A stretch of DNA of 64,000 nucleotides from Flaccisagitta enflata (GCA_965153355.1 OZ231126.1:71672001-71736000); one strand, 5' to 3'. Numbered from the stretch's first letter, positions 30,370 through 41,530 are shown. Numbers and translations are program-made. The notes: generated by a model from the letters alone, not told the origin.

Positions 30370-33300
30370 TGTTGAGATTGATGGTTCCCGTAGTCATCAA
30401 AGTTTTCTTCGTCGCGTCCTCGATCCACATTAACGGGAGGTTGAACAATTTCATCGTTGTCGGAGTCTTCGTCCCAGTTCCTATGATGGGGATGCTATGT
30501 TCGTCTACAAGTATGCACCACTCCTTTGGTATGCAGTAATGCCCATCTATTTCTCTCACTGCGCCTCGTTGCTTACTCTGGAGGGCTTGGTTCCCTGCTT
30601 GAGTTCTCGTAGACTGCGAAGCTTGATCCGTGGTCCTCCTCGAGTCGGAAATCTCCCCGTGGTGGTGTTCTGTCTCGTCTTCGCCTTCTCCACGTTCTCC
30701 ATGGGTCGTCTGAAGTCTCTCGCCTGGTAATGATATGTGGGATGATGAGTCCTTCTGGATTTGGCTCCCTCTATCTTCATTTAGGCTTCGTTCCAGGATT
30801 ATGCTTGAGCTCGGGTTCTCAACTAACCTTGCTGCACTCCCTAGGGTATTCTCCAAGATGCTCAGCATGAGTGGATCTGTAGTAACATCCGGCAGCGCCT
30901 GCGGAGCCGGTGGTGCTGGCGGGGCCGGAGGGACTTGTACCGGGGGAATTGCTGTAGCTGTCACCGATATCGAAGGCTGTGCCGAGATGGGTTTGGCTGA
31001 TGGCGTCGGGTTTCGTGGGAGGTCGTTTCTCACCCTTTCTACGTCCGGGTGTACGGGCACTCCGGCGTTCAACGACTGAGCTAGTGGCGTAGGTAGCGTG
31101 GGGTGTAACTCTGGTGTGTGTTGTGGAGCTGCATCTGCGGTTTCTCTTTGCGGGTTTGTTCCTCTTCCAGTCGTCCGACCTCTTTCGTATATTCCCGCAT
31201 TCTGTTGGCGCTGATTCCCGTATCTATCTCCTGCAATTGTATTTGAATTGTTGTTAATTATGTATCCCATTATTAGATCTCTCAGCTCCGACACCTGGTC
31301 TGTCAGGGCGTCTATTCTAGCGTTGAGAGCCGCCTCGGTAGGGTTTAACCCCCCGTTCTCACTAGCTTTACTTTGGGAATTTTGGGTGTTTGACCCCGCT
31401 CCATTCTCCGTTGCCTGTGGTGCGGGCCCTCGGTTACCGTTTCTACCCCCTGGGTCTGCCCGTCCTCTGCTTCTGCCTCTTGATTGTGACTGTGATCTGG
31501 CCCTTCCTCCTCCCCTGGGATTAAAATGACTTGCATAACTTCGTGCGAATTGTGGGGGTGTTGGTTGGGTTCCGTACATTTGACTCTGCTGTTGGCTCCC
31601 CCCCTCTGGGGGGTTTGTGGTTGGGTCCCCTTGTCTCTGTTGTTGTTGTTGCTGGTGTTGATACCGATACTGATGTACACCCGTAGATCTGTTCATACCC
31701 ACGTTCGAACTTTGGCCGTTTTGGTTTTGGTATTGGCCCTGGCTCTGACCCTGGTCCTGACCTTGTCCCTGACCCTGACTTTGGCCTTGGCCTTGGCTAT
31801 AGTTTTGTTGGGAGGGAGTTGGGCCCTTACCAAGTTTTAGTCTTCGTTGTTCGTTTCTCCATTTTATCCAATCCGGGCATAGGAAGTAACTCGACGCGTG
31901 CGCTCCTTGACAGTTGATGCATCGTAGTACTGCAGTTCCCATATGTAAGAGGTCCCAGTGCGTTTGACATTCCTCTGGCTTCCCGGAGTCGTGACCCGGG
32001 ACTGCGCACCACTCGCACGCTACCTCTTCGTAGGGGCAAAACTGGCTCTCGTGTCCAAGTCGCTTGCATCGCCGACATCTTCCGTATCTTCTATCCTTGT
32101 AGGGCGAGATCTGGTATTCGTGGTCCGTACCGTCGAAGCCTACTATAGCTCCCGGGCTGAGGATGGCTCGAAGTGCGTTGAGGGTGCCACCGTAGACCTT
32201 GACTGTCTTGTCCCGTCCCCGAGCTCTCAGTGTTTCCACTTTCTCCACGTGATGTCCTTTGTTTCTGAGGAATTCGTGGATCGTTTCGTCATCCCATCGG
32301 GTCGATATCCCTCCTATTACCGCGGCGAATTCTGAGCGTAGAAGGGTGCTTGGCTTGGGGAGGATGTTTTGCGCGATGCCCGTCCAGGTTTCCTTTTTCG
32401 AAGCTCTGTTGTAGGATATCTGGTCCAACAAAAATAACACCACTTTACGATCCTTGTTTACCAGAACTCTTTGAACTCGTATTTCTTTGTCTTTCATTCT
32501 GAGGTGGTCGCTAATTATCTTCTGTAGTCTCAGTTGGGAATTGAGCTCTTCTGGCTTGAAGGTACCATCTAACTCGAGGGCCCAGTGTTTGTTTAGTCGG
32601 TCAGCATCCGTGTTGATGTTCCTGACCCCCTCATTTGTGCTTCTTCCAGTGGCATTGTCCCTTGGATTTGGGTTTTCTTGCCCGTGTGTCGTTGGTCCGT
32701 TGTTTCGCTGATTATTGTTAGGGATTACCGGCGCCTCATTCTCCGATCCGATCGACGGAGGAATGTTGCTTGCTCCAGCGGTGGGTGCAGGAGGAGTAGC
32801 TTGTGACGCGGTGGGAGTAGGCATTTGCGGTTGTAGCGGCATCGTTGGCATGTGCGTTGGAGCTGGAGTTGGAGTTGGAGTTGGAGTTGGAGTTGGAGTT
32901 GGAGCCGGGCAAGGAAGTGAAGACGATTTTGGTCGTACTGCGGCATCCTTCTCCCCTCTTGTCCCGTCGACGACTTGGTCTTTACTTCCTCCCGTTCTCA
33001 CGTCATCTCCTCCGCCTGCAATATCTTGCTCGTCGACAGTTGAGGTTGGCGTCGATCCTGAGCGTTGCTCCTCTTCTTTTTCTTTTTCGCCGTTAGCCAT
33101 CCCGCGGCCCTGGTTTCGTCCGTCGCCTTCTTGCTCGCTTAGCGCAGAGGGAGGAGTCGCGTAACCGTCGTCGTTGCGTTCATCGGTGCTGCTATTCGCA
33201 TTCATGTCCGCATCTTCCATTCGATTTTCCGCGTGAATCCGATCTGTGGCTTGGGCGGGGGGGGGGAATTGAGATGTTGATGAGTTGGTTTCGGTTTCCA

Positions 33301-33973
33301 TTTCCTTGACAATTTCTCCCCCGGGTGGTATTACTCTTTCCCCGTCGTCATTTTTGTCCTTATTTTCCTTTGCAATATGAACTACTGCCTCTTTACTACT
33401 GAGGACGTCAAGAAGGTCGTTGTCACTGAGATCTACAAGATCAACTTCCTCATCGTCCTGTCTGTTGAACTTTTCTCTGTCTTGGTTCTCATCCGTTCTT
33501 CCTGGTCTTACCAGCGAGCTCTCCCGTTGCTGTTGGTGTGACGTCTGAGTCCACACGGGCGTGTTCGCGGGCTCCTCTTCCGCTATCGGAGATTCAAGTT
33601 CAACTTGTTCGTCCCAGTCCTTGGGCCTCTCCGTGAATAGCGTCGTTTTGATCCCGTTCGCCGTTCGTTGAATAAAATTCCAGACTCCGTCCGTGGCTTG
33701 GTCCTTTTTTCGCGGTCGTCTTTTCTCGTCCGAGTCCTCCTCGCTTTTCTTCCGTTTACGTAAGTTGTCGATATCGTTGTTTTCTGAGTCAACTTTCAAT
33801 TCATCTGAAAAGGAAAGGTTAGGGTCAGAGAACAATGCATTGGCAACACTGGGACTAAGCAAACCCGTTTCCGTTATTACGAATCGATTTCGCTCATTTA
33901 ATTCAAGAGGGCTCTCTCTGTCTTTTCTTTCGTCGGCCACGCCCCTCTCTTCATTGGTCGAGATGTTGGGCAC
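30353..33973 (-). CDS. LINE ORF1: large Gag-like RNA-binding protein with three zinc knuckles
   Basis: 1,206 residues, long for a LINE ORF1. A polar, acidic N-terminal 350 residues is followed by a (TP)n stretch from a GGAGTT hexamer repeat (about 32,862-32,902), an RRM-like region (about residues 470-620), then three Cys/His clusters (CRRCKRLGHESQFC, CEWCAVPGHDSG...C, CINCQGAHASSYFLC, about residues 628-700). After this come Gln/Gly repeats (GQGQGQDQGQSQGQ), an Arg/Gly-rich stretch (GRARSQSQSRGRSRGRADPG) and a possible short coiled coil. This order matches ORF1 proteins of Jockey/CR1-type LINEs, which coat the RNA. Overlaps ORF2 by 17 bases. Confidence 0.92.
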   Translation of the reverse strand: MPNISTNEERGVADERKDRESPLELNERNRFVITETGLLSPSVANALFSDPNLSFSDELKVDSENNDIDNLRKRKKSEEDSDEKRRPRKKDQATDGVWNFIQRTANGIKTTLFTERPKDWDEQVELESPIAEEEPANTPVWTQTSHQQQRESSLVRPGRTDENQDREKFNRQDDEEVDLVDLSDNDLLDVLSSKEAVVHIAKENKDKNDDGERVIPPGGEIVKEMETETNSSTSQFPPPAQATDRIHAENRMEDADMNANSSTDERNDDGYATPPSALSEQEGDGRNQGRGMANGEKEKEEEQRSGSTPTSTVDEQDIAGGGDDVRTGGSKDQVVDGTRGEKDAAVRPKSSSLPCPAPTPTPTPTPTPTPAPTHMPTMPLQPQMPTPTASQATPPAPTAGASNIPPSIGSENEAPVIPNNNQRNNGPTTHGQENPNPRDNATGRSTNEGVRNINTDADRLNKHWALELDGTFKPEELNSQLRLQKIISDHLRMKDKEIRVQRVLVNKDRKVVLFLLDQISYNRASKKETWTGIAQNILPKPSTLLRSEFAAVIGGISTRWDDETIHEFLRNKGHHVEKVETLRARGRDKTVKVYGGTLNALRAILSPGAIVGFDGTDHEYQISPYKDRRYGRCRRCKRLGHESQFCPYEEVACEWCAVPGHDSGKPEECQTHWDLLHMGTAVLRCINCQGAHASSYFLCPDWIKWRNEQRRLKLGKGPTPSQQNYSQGQGQSQGQGQGQDQGQSQGQYQNQNGQSSNVGMNRSTGVHQYRYQHQQQQQQRQGDPTTNPPEGGSQQQSQMYGTQPTPPQFARSYASHFNPRGGGRARSQSQSRGRSRGRADPGGRNGNRGPAPQATENGAGSNTQNSQSKASENGGLNPTEAALNARIDALTDQVSELRDLIMGYIINNNSNTIAGDRYGNQRQQNAGIYERGRTTGRGTNPQRETADAAPQHTPELHPTLPTPLAQSLNAGVPVHPDVERVRNDLPRNPTPSAKPISAQPSISVTATAIPPVQVPPAPPAPPAPQALPDVTTDPLMLSILENTLGSAARLVENPSSSIILERSLNEDRGSQIQKDSSSHISLPGERLQTTHGERGEGEDETEHHHGEISDSRRTTDQASQSTRTQAGNQALQSKQRGAVREIDGHYCIPKEWCILVDEHSIPIIGTGTKTPTTMKLFNLPLMWIEDATKKTLMTTGTINLNNGAGI

Positions 33974-34742
33974 CAGGTAGCTCTCCAGCGTGTTGATAGC
34001 AGACAGCGGGGTTTGGGGTCGTCGTGACCCCGCTTTGGATGTTTTCTTTTTCTCCGGGTTTTTCGGGGAGCTTGCGTGTCCGCTCCTTAATTTCGGCGTA
34101 ACCGGGGTGATGCTTACAAGATTTCCCGTTGGGACGTCACTCTTTCCTTCTCTCTTTTTTTTCTCTTTCTCCTTTCTCTTTTTCTCTTTTCGTTTCTCTT
34201 CTTTTAGGGCTTCAGGTCTCGGCGTTGGTAATTTGCGCGACGATTTTAACGCGGATGTTCGTGGCGTTTGGGGGGAGTCTAGTTTTTCATCTCCTTTCTT
34301 ATTTTTATCTTCGGCGTCCTTTCTCCCGTTTATATCACCGATAGCTGTTCGTTCGTCATTTCCTCTCTTTGCCGTTTTCTACGTCCGGCTCACTTTCTCG
34401 TTGTCCTCGTGGGTTTGTCGATGGCGGCGTATAAGAATCGTTAAATTTATTGTTATTGTTTACCGTAAAATTTTATTGTAAAAGTGTTAAAATCTGCCAG
34501 TGACCCGGCGTATTTGACATATGACGTTATGTCGTAGAATATTGTTTGTTTGTCTTTCGTTCAAAGGATAAAAACAACGTGGGAAGCTAATATTGTTTTT
34601 CACTCAAGTGTTTCTGTTTTGATGTCGATGTCGGCCCGCCGCCTTCGCGGCCGTAGTCGCGGCCCGAGACCGTACCGTCTCCCAGGGCCGTCGTCGTAAT
34701 CGAATCAGGAACACCTTAAACAAGTGAAGTAGTAGAAATTAG
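33974..34742 (-). other. LINE 5' untranslated region
   Basis: About 770 bp between the insertion edge and the ORF1 ATG. It includes a GC-rich block (34,630-34,700) near the 5' end and likely holds an internal promoter, but no defined promoter motif could be assigned. Confidence 0.6.
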
Positions 34743-35003
34743 CTTGAAAAGATCTTTTAAATGGGACCAATCTGGCATTTCTAACTTTAAGCGTTTAAAA
34801 GTTATAAGCAAAACAAGGGACATTGTCTAAAAGAGGGAAAGTTTTATGGCCTGTACCAACCACCCAGAAAAAAATGAGAATTAAAAAAACGGCGCTCTTG
34901 GAATTATTTTGGAACCTTTTGACATGGATTATACATGGGCTGGACCACCAGAAACCATGAAAAAAGTGGCAGTAATCCTAGTTTAAAGTTAGCGGTGTAG
35001 ATC
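34743..35003. mobile_element. Right arm of foldback, second part (after LINE insertion)
   Basis: Continues the inverted match to the left arm (TTATGGCCTGTACCAACCAC, GGACCACCAGAAACCATG) and fades at about 35,003. Confidence 0.9.
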
Positions 35004-35257
35004 CAGAGCAGTGAGAAGCAATCGGTATAGTTAGAATTGCACAACTTCTTCCTTAATGTTTTGTTTTCATAAGGTTTTGTTTGAGGATACATTATTAGCA
35101 TTGGGGGTGTCAGAATGCACAAAATAGAATGAAATGTTTTTGAGGGTTCATCATTTACTATTGTTTCACCCCTTCCCTTCCCATGGTAAAGTATAAGAGT
35201 CTCCTCTTCCTCTTTGTTAAAATGTAAATGAGGGGTGTGGCATGAAAGTTGCTAATA

Positions 35258-35850
35258 ACACCTCTCACAAAATTAGGCGAACTGGGATCAGAAGTTGTCC
35301 ATAATTGCGTCTTTAAAGTCTAAAAAGGAGTCCAGGTTAATGATACTATCAAAACATGTTATTCCCATGAGGGTTCTACAAAAAAAACTTCAAATCTTGT
35401 CAACCAATAGCTGTGTATAGCTTCATCAAATGATATCATGCAAATTTTAGGTTTAGTTAAGCTTCAAATTTGTTGCTAAAACCACTATATTTGACAAGGG
35501 GTTTCAGTACCTTTTGCAGCTGTCAATGACTGTATTTTGGTACTGTTAGCTCATTTTTGTCTGTTAGTGGTACAAGAACCTGAGAATTAATGTTTTTGTG
35601 CCTTTTTCATGGTTGATTTTAAGGATTCTTACGTTATCTCATCATCAAAGATATACTTGTCAAAATTAGTCAAAATCTTTTACTGGATTTTTGGCATAGA
35701 ACATTCTGACTTTCCCAGGTACTCAATCTTCCCCCGGATTGCGAAAATACTATATTTTAGCGCACTCTGTGTCAAATTTCAGCCCAGTGAATGCATTATT
35801 ACTATCAATTTTGATCATTTTGCCAGTTCGTTTAATGATGTGAGAGGTGT
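35258..35850. mobile_element. 593-bp inverted-repeat element with TA target duplication
   Basis: ACACCTCTCACA at the left and its inverse TGTGAGAGGTGT at the right, continuing with CGAACTGG/CCAGTTCG; TA on both sides (35,256-35,257 and 35,851-35,852). No ORF for a transposase. TA duplication points to Tc1/mariner-like mobilisation (inference). Confidence 0.75.
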
Positions 35851-35879
35851 TACTGTTTGATCTATTTCGAATTTTTTGG

Positions 35880-36005
35880 TCTGAGAGGGCTGATTTGAGG
35901 CTTGGGAGGGCTGATTTGAGGCATGGGAGGGGGAACTAACAGATGTACAAACGAAAGTCCCATGTTCTACAGGACTTCGTCCTCTTTGGGGCCGCTGCCC
36001 AAAAA
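35880..36005. repeat. Fragment of foldback loop repeat
   Basis: Three 21-bp GAGGGCTGATTTGAGGC units followed by CTACAGGACTTCGTCC and GGGGCCGCTGCCC, as in the loop of the large foldback. Confidence 0.8.
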
Positions 36006-36577
36006 AGAACTTGAAAGTGCGAATTTGGGATGTGAGAGATTTCAGGGCAAGACTAGGTTCTTTCATATGCACGCATATCTTATTTATTCATGCTAAGCTT
36101 GGTTGTGATTGCACATCTTGTGTATTTGGCCTTGGCAAAGGTCTCCTGTTGAAAAAGATAAAATCAAATCCAAATCTGCAGGTGAAAAAAACATTGGTTA
36201 TTTTGTATGGTGGTAAGAAGGATGAGGCATAAGAAGGTTTGTGAAAAAGTTGCAAGCAATGTGGCAAGCATTAAACCTCAGACCCTGCCCCCTACTTCTG
36301 CAGCCATGAAGTATCCCGGCTACCCAGTTTATTATCAAATACATGTGTTTGGAATGAGTTGGACAATGAGATGCTTCTTGAAGATTGGGGCTGGAGGATT
36401 GATGAATAAGGCTTTGTACCAGTTGCCACTGACCTTCCAGTTACCCCTGAAAATCTATAAAAGTGGTTTGATATAGCTGTAAAACTGATTGCGATAGTTT
36501 GCGATGTTCCTGTTGGAGACACAATCTGAATTGCATAAAAGCCTGGACTCATTGCAGAGGTTCAGATTGTAGAAATG
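36006..36577. other. Gene-free stretch
   Basis: An open frame across 36,207-36,476 has no recognisable motif; nothing supported. Confidence 0.5.
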
Positions 36578-36743
36578 TCGGACACGCAACTCTATAAGAG
36601 GCTTTGTCTATCCGTCCATTGGTCCATTGGTCCGTTGGTCCATTGGTCCGTCGGTCCGTAATGATAAAGTTGGAAAGTGTGAAAACACGCATTTCCACCC
36701 CCGCCCACCCGTCCGCAACTGGTGGTCGTGTATCCGGCCTTGT
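36578..36743 (+). mobile_element. CGCGACT-family repeat, copy (+)
   Basis: ACGCAACTCTATAA, CATTGGTCCATTGGTCCG core, GAAAGTGTGAAAACACGC, then CGCCCACCCGTCCGCAACTGG and GTGTATCCGGCCTTGTT. The copy at 36,954-37,164 is the same element in the opposite orientation. Confidence 0.85.
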
Positions 36744-36953
36744 TTTAAAGTAACATTCAATATCATTAGTTAGGTTATTCAGGAAGATTAACCGATTGCT
36801 AGCTTGCAACTAAAGTGAGATTTCAGGAAATTTCAAAAAGGTCATTTTAAGCTGAGTCAATCCATAAGTTCACAAGGTTATAAAGAAGCCACAGGGCTGA
36901 TCTGATGGCCTGCTACACCATGTTTCTCCATATTCTCTTTATCATAACACATA

Positions 36954-37164
36954 ACAAGGCCGGATACACTGGCCACCAGTTGCAGACGGGTGGGCAGGGG
37001 CGGAGAATACGCGTTTTCTACTTTTTCGACTCGATCGACCCCACACAGACCAATGGACCAACGGACGGATGGACGGACCGACGGATGGACGGACCAACAG
37101 ACGGACCGACGGACGGACCGACGGACGGATAAAGCCTTTTATAGAGTTGCGTGTTTGCAACTAA
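36954..37164 (-). mobile_element. CGCGACT-family repeat, copy (-)
   Basis: Inverted copy of 36,578-36,743: AACAAGGCCGGATACAC, ACGGGTGGGCAGGGGCGG, a (GGACGGACCGAC)n core and TTATAGAGTTGCGTG ... GCAACTAAAA. Confidence 0.85.
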
Positions 37165-37393
37165 AAACAATTTTGTGGATGAAATTAAGGATGTACACTT
37201 TGTTTTGCTCACTTTGTATTGCTCACTTTACAATGTATTTCTGGCGCAATTTTCGGCGATTTTTTGGCTGCAAACACCTAAATTTGTATCTGCAAAATCA
37301 GAAGCTTCCCCCAGTCATATTTTGGTAAACATTTCTGCAACATTAGTTGAGATAGTATGGAGCAGGAAAAAATAGTCTGACCTCTGACCATTT

Positions 37394-37480
37394 TTAGGTG
37401 CGACAAAGCACCTCTATAACTGGCTGTGTCCGTTGGTCGGTTGGTTGGTCTGTAACGCATTCGTTCGACGATCCTCACGT
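37394..37480 (+). mobile_element. CGCGACT-family repeat, 5' part
   Basis: TTTTTAGGTGCGACAAAGCACCTCTATAACTGGC followed by GTCCGTTGGTCGGTTGGTTGG; the 3' end is not present. Confidence 0.6.
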
Positions 37481-37688
37481 CGCACCTTATTGGCCTACTT
37501 GGCCTTGTTTATGTTTACCGTACTAGAGGCACGGAATTTCCTTTTAAATAATCCTCTGATTTGGTAAAAAGAGGATCTTAGTAAAAGTGTTTCGATCGGG
37601 GTTTGACTGAACGTTTAAATAACAACAAACTAATGAGAGAACAGACCGTCTTGTTTTCTGTCTGTCGGTCTGTCTTTCTCTCTTTCTC

Positions 37689-37796
<108 letters not shown>

Positions 37797-37928
37797 CTTC
37801 GTGAATACAAGAACTTTCATTTCCTGGCGGCGTCATTTAAATTTTCTTTTTTCTTCTTCCCTTTTTTCCCCTCTCCTCGTTTTTTCTCCTCAATTTCTTT
37901 CGTCGAATTTTTCCCAGGCGAGAAATGA

Positions 37929-38709
<781 letters not shown>

Positions 38710-38883
38710 GTAAGTGAGCAGAGTGAGCGAGCCTCTGAAAGGAGCGACCGAGTTAGCGAGCAAGTGAGCGAGCGCGATAGAAGCATGCTTAGCGACGTGG
38801 AGCGAGTGAGCGGAGTCAGCGAACAAACGTAGCGCAAGAACGTTGCGCAAGAACATAGCGAGCGACCAAGCGGCCCTTTTAAC

Positions 38884-38905
38884 AAGGCCGGATACACGGG
38901 CCAAG
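38884..38905 (-). mobile_element. CGCGACT-family 3'-end remnant in intron
   Basis: CAAGGCCGGATACACGGGCC only, inside the intron after the exon at 38,481-38,709. Confidence 0.6.
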
Positions 38906-39249
38906 ATGCCAAGATCCTAAGCTCTATCAATCTAACCGTAGCTATGTATGATAGTAAATGAAATAACGAGTAACATGAATAATGAACGAGATGAGTTTTT
39001 TAGTCATTTCAAACATTGTCTGCAATTTTTAAAGTCTCAAATGGAAGGACTCAACATGCACCATTAATTGTGTATGTGATTTATGAATATTTCAGCATCC
39101 CTACCAGCCAAACTGGCTTACCACTTAACTTTTGTATCAATTTGTGTATCGAAACACATGTATAACTGGCATAATTCTGTTATTTTTGAACTGATTTGGT
39201 CTCTAATTGGTTGGACTCAACATATGTACATGATTAAAGATGTTTTGGT

Positions 39250-39510
39250 GGCGTGTGGTAGGTGACACGGGCTGTCGCGCGTTTCACTGGTCGCCCAGGT
39301 GGTCTGTTTAGTTGGTTGCGTGTTTAGTCGGGCGGCCATTCATAAATGATTATCTGGTCAGTCGCATGTTCTTGGTTGTGTGAGGCTGATGATGTGTTGT
39401 CTGTTGCATGCTTAGTTGCGCATGTCGTTAGTCGCATGTGTGGTCAGTAATGGGTGTGACCTGTTGCACACATGGTCTGTCGCACACATGGTCTTTTGCG
39501 CATTTGATTG
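39250..39510. repeat. Degenerate 16-bp repeats in OTU-gene intron
   Basis: Diverged units around TGTTGCACACATGGTC and TTAGTCGCATGTGTGG; contains GTCGC/GTTGC words also typical of the CGCGACT family. Confidence 0.6.
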
Positions 39511-39565
39511 GTTTCCACAATTCCACCTTCATTGACACCTAATTCTCGGCATATTTTTCTCATAG

Positions 39566-40113
39566 TCGCACGCCAGTTGGAGGCCATTGCCCGAAAAAAG
39601 AAGCCCGAGTCAAAAGGAAATTCCTACGGACAAGGGGCCAAAGACGGGACCTCTCCTCCAACGAAGGACACTGAATCGCAATCTTCAAAGAAAAGATCTG
39701 AATCTCAACCGCGTCCTTCCTCAAAGAAGAGAGCTCAATCTCAACCACGGCCTTCCTCAAGAAAGAGAGCTCAATCGACACCATCCCATTCAACTGATGC
39801 TTCATCAAAGACTCGGGGTGCTTCTCAAGCCAATAAGCCGCAATCCGTCAAAACCAATGCTTCAAGAAAAGTTCGTAGTGCCTCCCGTGAGTCCAGCTTT
39901 AAGGCGGAACCAAGGCTTGCATCGCAACCCGCTACAAAAAGAGCTCGATCAACATCAAAGGAAACGCCTTCCAATGCTACCTCAAAGACGTCAAGGAGTG
40001 CCTCTCAATCGAAGAGAGTGCCATCCAACGTCGTCCAGGGCGAGTCACAAGAGTTACCTTCTACTTCATCAAAGAAACCAAGGCTTGCATCGCAGGCGTC
40101 CTCGAAAAAAATA
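39566..40113 (+). CDS. OTU-domain gene, Ser/Lys/Arg-rich exon
   Basis: 548-bp exon, acceptor TTTTTCTCATAG (39,564-39,565), donor ATA|GTGAGT (40,114-40,115), phase 1 in and phase 0 out. Encodes VARQLEAIARKKKPESKG, then about 160 residues of repeated SxxKKxRxxSQ units (SSKKRAQSQPRPSS, SSKKPRLASQ), a basic, likely disordered, Ser-rich linker similar to those of nuclear proteins. The repeat unit is about 12 residues long and may grow by slippage. The exon joins in frame to 38,481-38,709 upstream and 40,284-40,374 downstream. It has no enzymatic motif of its own. Confidence 0.65.
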
Positions 40114-40283
40114 GTGAGTTTAAGACAAGAAGTTAAACTATTGCTTGCTCATTGGACACGGACAGGCCAAAGAGTCATTTTTAGCCCTAAAATGCATCTA
40201 TCTTGAGAGGCGAATGTAAGGGGTTTGCGGTAAAACTTTGAGGGTAACATTTATGATAATTCCATGAATCAAACATGCTTTAG

Positions 40284-40374
40284 CCCCAAAGCCAAAGTGT
40301 AACCGGTGACGCACAGAGATCGCGCAGAGCCAACGAATCATCCAGTGATGACGATGTTCAGTTCATTAGAGAGG
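40284..40374 (+). CDS. OTU-domain gene, short acidic exon
   Basis: 91-bp exon with acceptor GCTTTAG (40,282-40,283) and donor GAGG|GTATGA (40,375-40,376), phase 0 to phase 1. Encodes PQSQSVTGDAQRSRRANESS followed by SDDDVQFIRE. The split codon completes with AA of the next exon to give E-V-L-E-L, making a smooth approach to the OTU domain. A second possible acceptor (CCAAAG, 40,289-40,290) would shift the frame and is less likely. Confidence 0.6.
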
Positions 40375-40453
40375 GTATGAAAATGTGTAAAATCTCATTT
40401 TTCTATTTCCAGATTTCTTTTTTCTTAATACCAAATTACATTGATGGTGCAAA

Positions 40454-41094
40454 CAGGGGTGTATAAAGTTAAGTATTCCCCCCCCGGTGGAGGGGGGGGG
40501 AATAAAATCAAAGGGTTTGGAGATGGGGAAGAAAATCAAAAGTTTGAAAAAAAGAAAAAAGAAAATTTTTGAAGATCTAACACTTTTGGTAGTACTAAAA
40601 GGTAAAATGCAATTACTACAATACACTTTAACACTATTGAAACCTAAAATATACTGTTTTATAGCTTTGAGGGGAAGAAAATCAAAGATTTTGTAATGCG
40701 AAAATCAAAGGCAGGGGGGGGGAATAAAACAGGGGTGTATATAGTTGAGCGGCTTTTGATTTTATTACCCCCCCTGCCTTTGATTTTCTTCCCCGCGACG
40801 CGTCGCATCGCGTAATAAAATCCCTGATTTTCTTCCCCTCAAAGCTAAAAAACAGTACATTCTAGGTTTAAATAGTGTTAAATTGTGTTGTAGTAATTGT
40901 ATTTTACCTTCTGGTACTACCAAAAGTGTTAGATCTACAAAAAATTTATTTTTTCTTTTTTTTTAAACTTTTGATTTTCTTCCCCATCTCCAAACCTTTT
41001 GATTTTATTCCCCCCCCCCCACCGGGGGGGGGAATACTCAACTTTATACACCCCTGGAATAAAATCAAAAGCCGCTCAACTATATACACCCCTG
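40454..41094. mobile_element. 641-bp hAT-like inverted-repeat element, 8-bp target duplication, interleaved ends
   Basis: Starts CAGGGGTGTATAAAGTT and ends AACTATATACACCCCTG; GGTGCAAA flanks both sides (40,446-40,453 and 41,095-41,102). An 8-bp duplication and CAGGGGTG ends are typical of hAT elements. Two long arms (about 270 bp) pair with each other. A second start (CAGGGGTGTATATAGTTGAG, about 40,729) and second end (ACTTTATACACCCCTG, about 41,056) lie inside, so ends are interleaved. No ORF for a transposase. Lies in the intron before the OTU exon. Confidence 0.88.
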
Positions 41095-41115
41095 GGTGCA
41101 AAGGGAACGATTTGC

Positions 41116-41118
<3 letters not shown>

Positions 41119-41171
<53 letters not shown>
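41119..41171. repeat. (CT)n microsatellite
   Basis: About 26 CT units, in the OTU-gene intron. Confidence 0.97.
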
Positions 41172-41174
<3 letters not shown>

Positions 41175-41227
41175 TATCGCCCTAACGCATGCACAAAAAG
41201 GTTCTTTGTAAATCTTTAGTCTTTCCT

Positions 41228-41530
41228 TTTGGGCAGCGGCTCCAAAGGGTCCAATGCCCTATGCTTTCAAACAAAATTTCTTTTTTTGGGCAGCGGCTCT
41301 GAAGGGGTTGATGACCTATGCTTTCATACATATGGGGAAATTTCTCCTACGTTCATCTGTCTGTACCCTCATCTTGAAGCTTAGTCCCAGTCCCAAAACC
41401 CAAATCCCAGTCTTGTGGCTCAAATCCTATCTTTGTCTCCTTTGGGGCCCCTACCCTGCCTCCTGGCACTCTATTTCACAATCATGCAAAGCAGGGTATT
41501 GCTGACCACATATTGCCCCTGGGAGACCTT
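41228..41530. repeat. GGGCAGCGGC-family modules in OTU-gene intron
   Basis: Two GGGCAGCGGCTC starts 58 bp apart (41,230 and 41,288), a run of CCCAAATCCCAGTCTTG units and the GCAGGGTATTGCTGACCACA module, the same set as in the foldback loop at 20,400-24,190. Confidence 0.8.

Larger units (their letters stand above)
24693..34742 (-). mobile_element. Full-length non-LTR retrotransposon (LINE), 10,050 bp, three ORFs
   Basis: The insertion interrupts the right arm of the foldback, so both edges are defined by comparison with the intact left arm. CTTGAA is duplicated at 24,687-24,692 and 34,743-34,748. On the minus strand it has a 770-bp leader, ORF1 (33,973-30,353), ORF2 with endonuclease and reverse transcriptase (30,369-27,484) and ORF3 (27,524-25,167), a 470-bp 3' region and a tail of two TTTACCG units instead of poly(A). 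ORFs overlap by 17 and 41 bases. Endonuclease and RT features resemble the Jockey/CR1/I groups; the clade cannot be settled without a tree. All three frames are open, so the copy may be recent. Confidence 0.93.
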
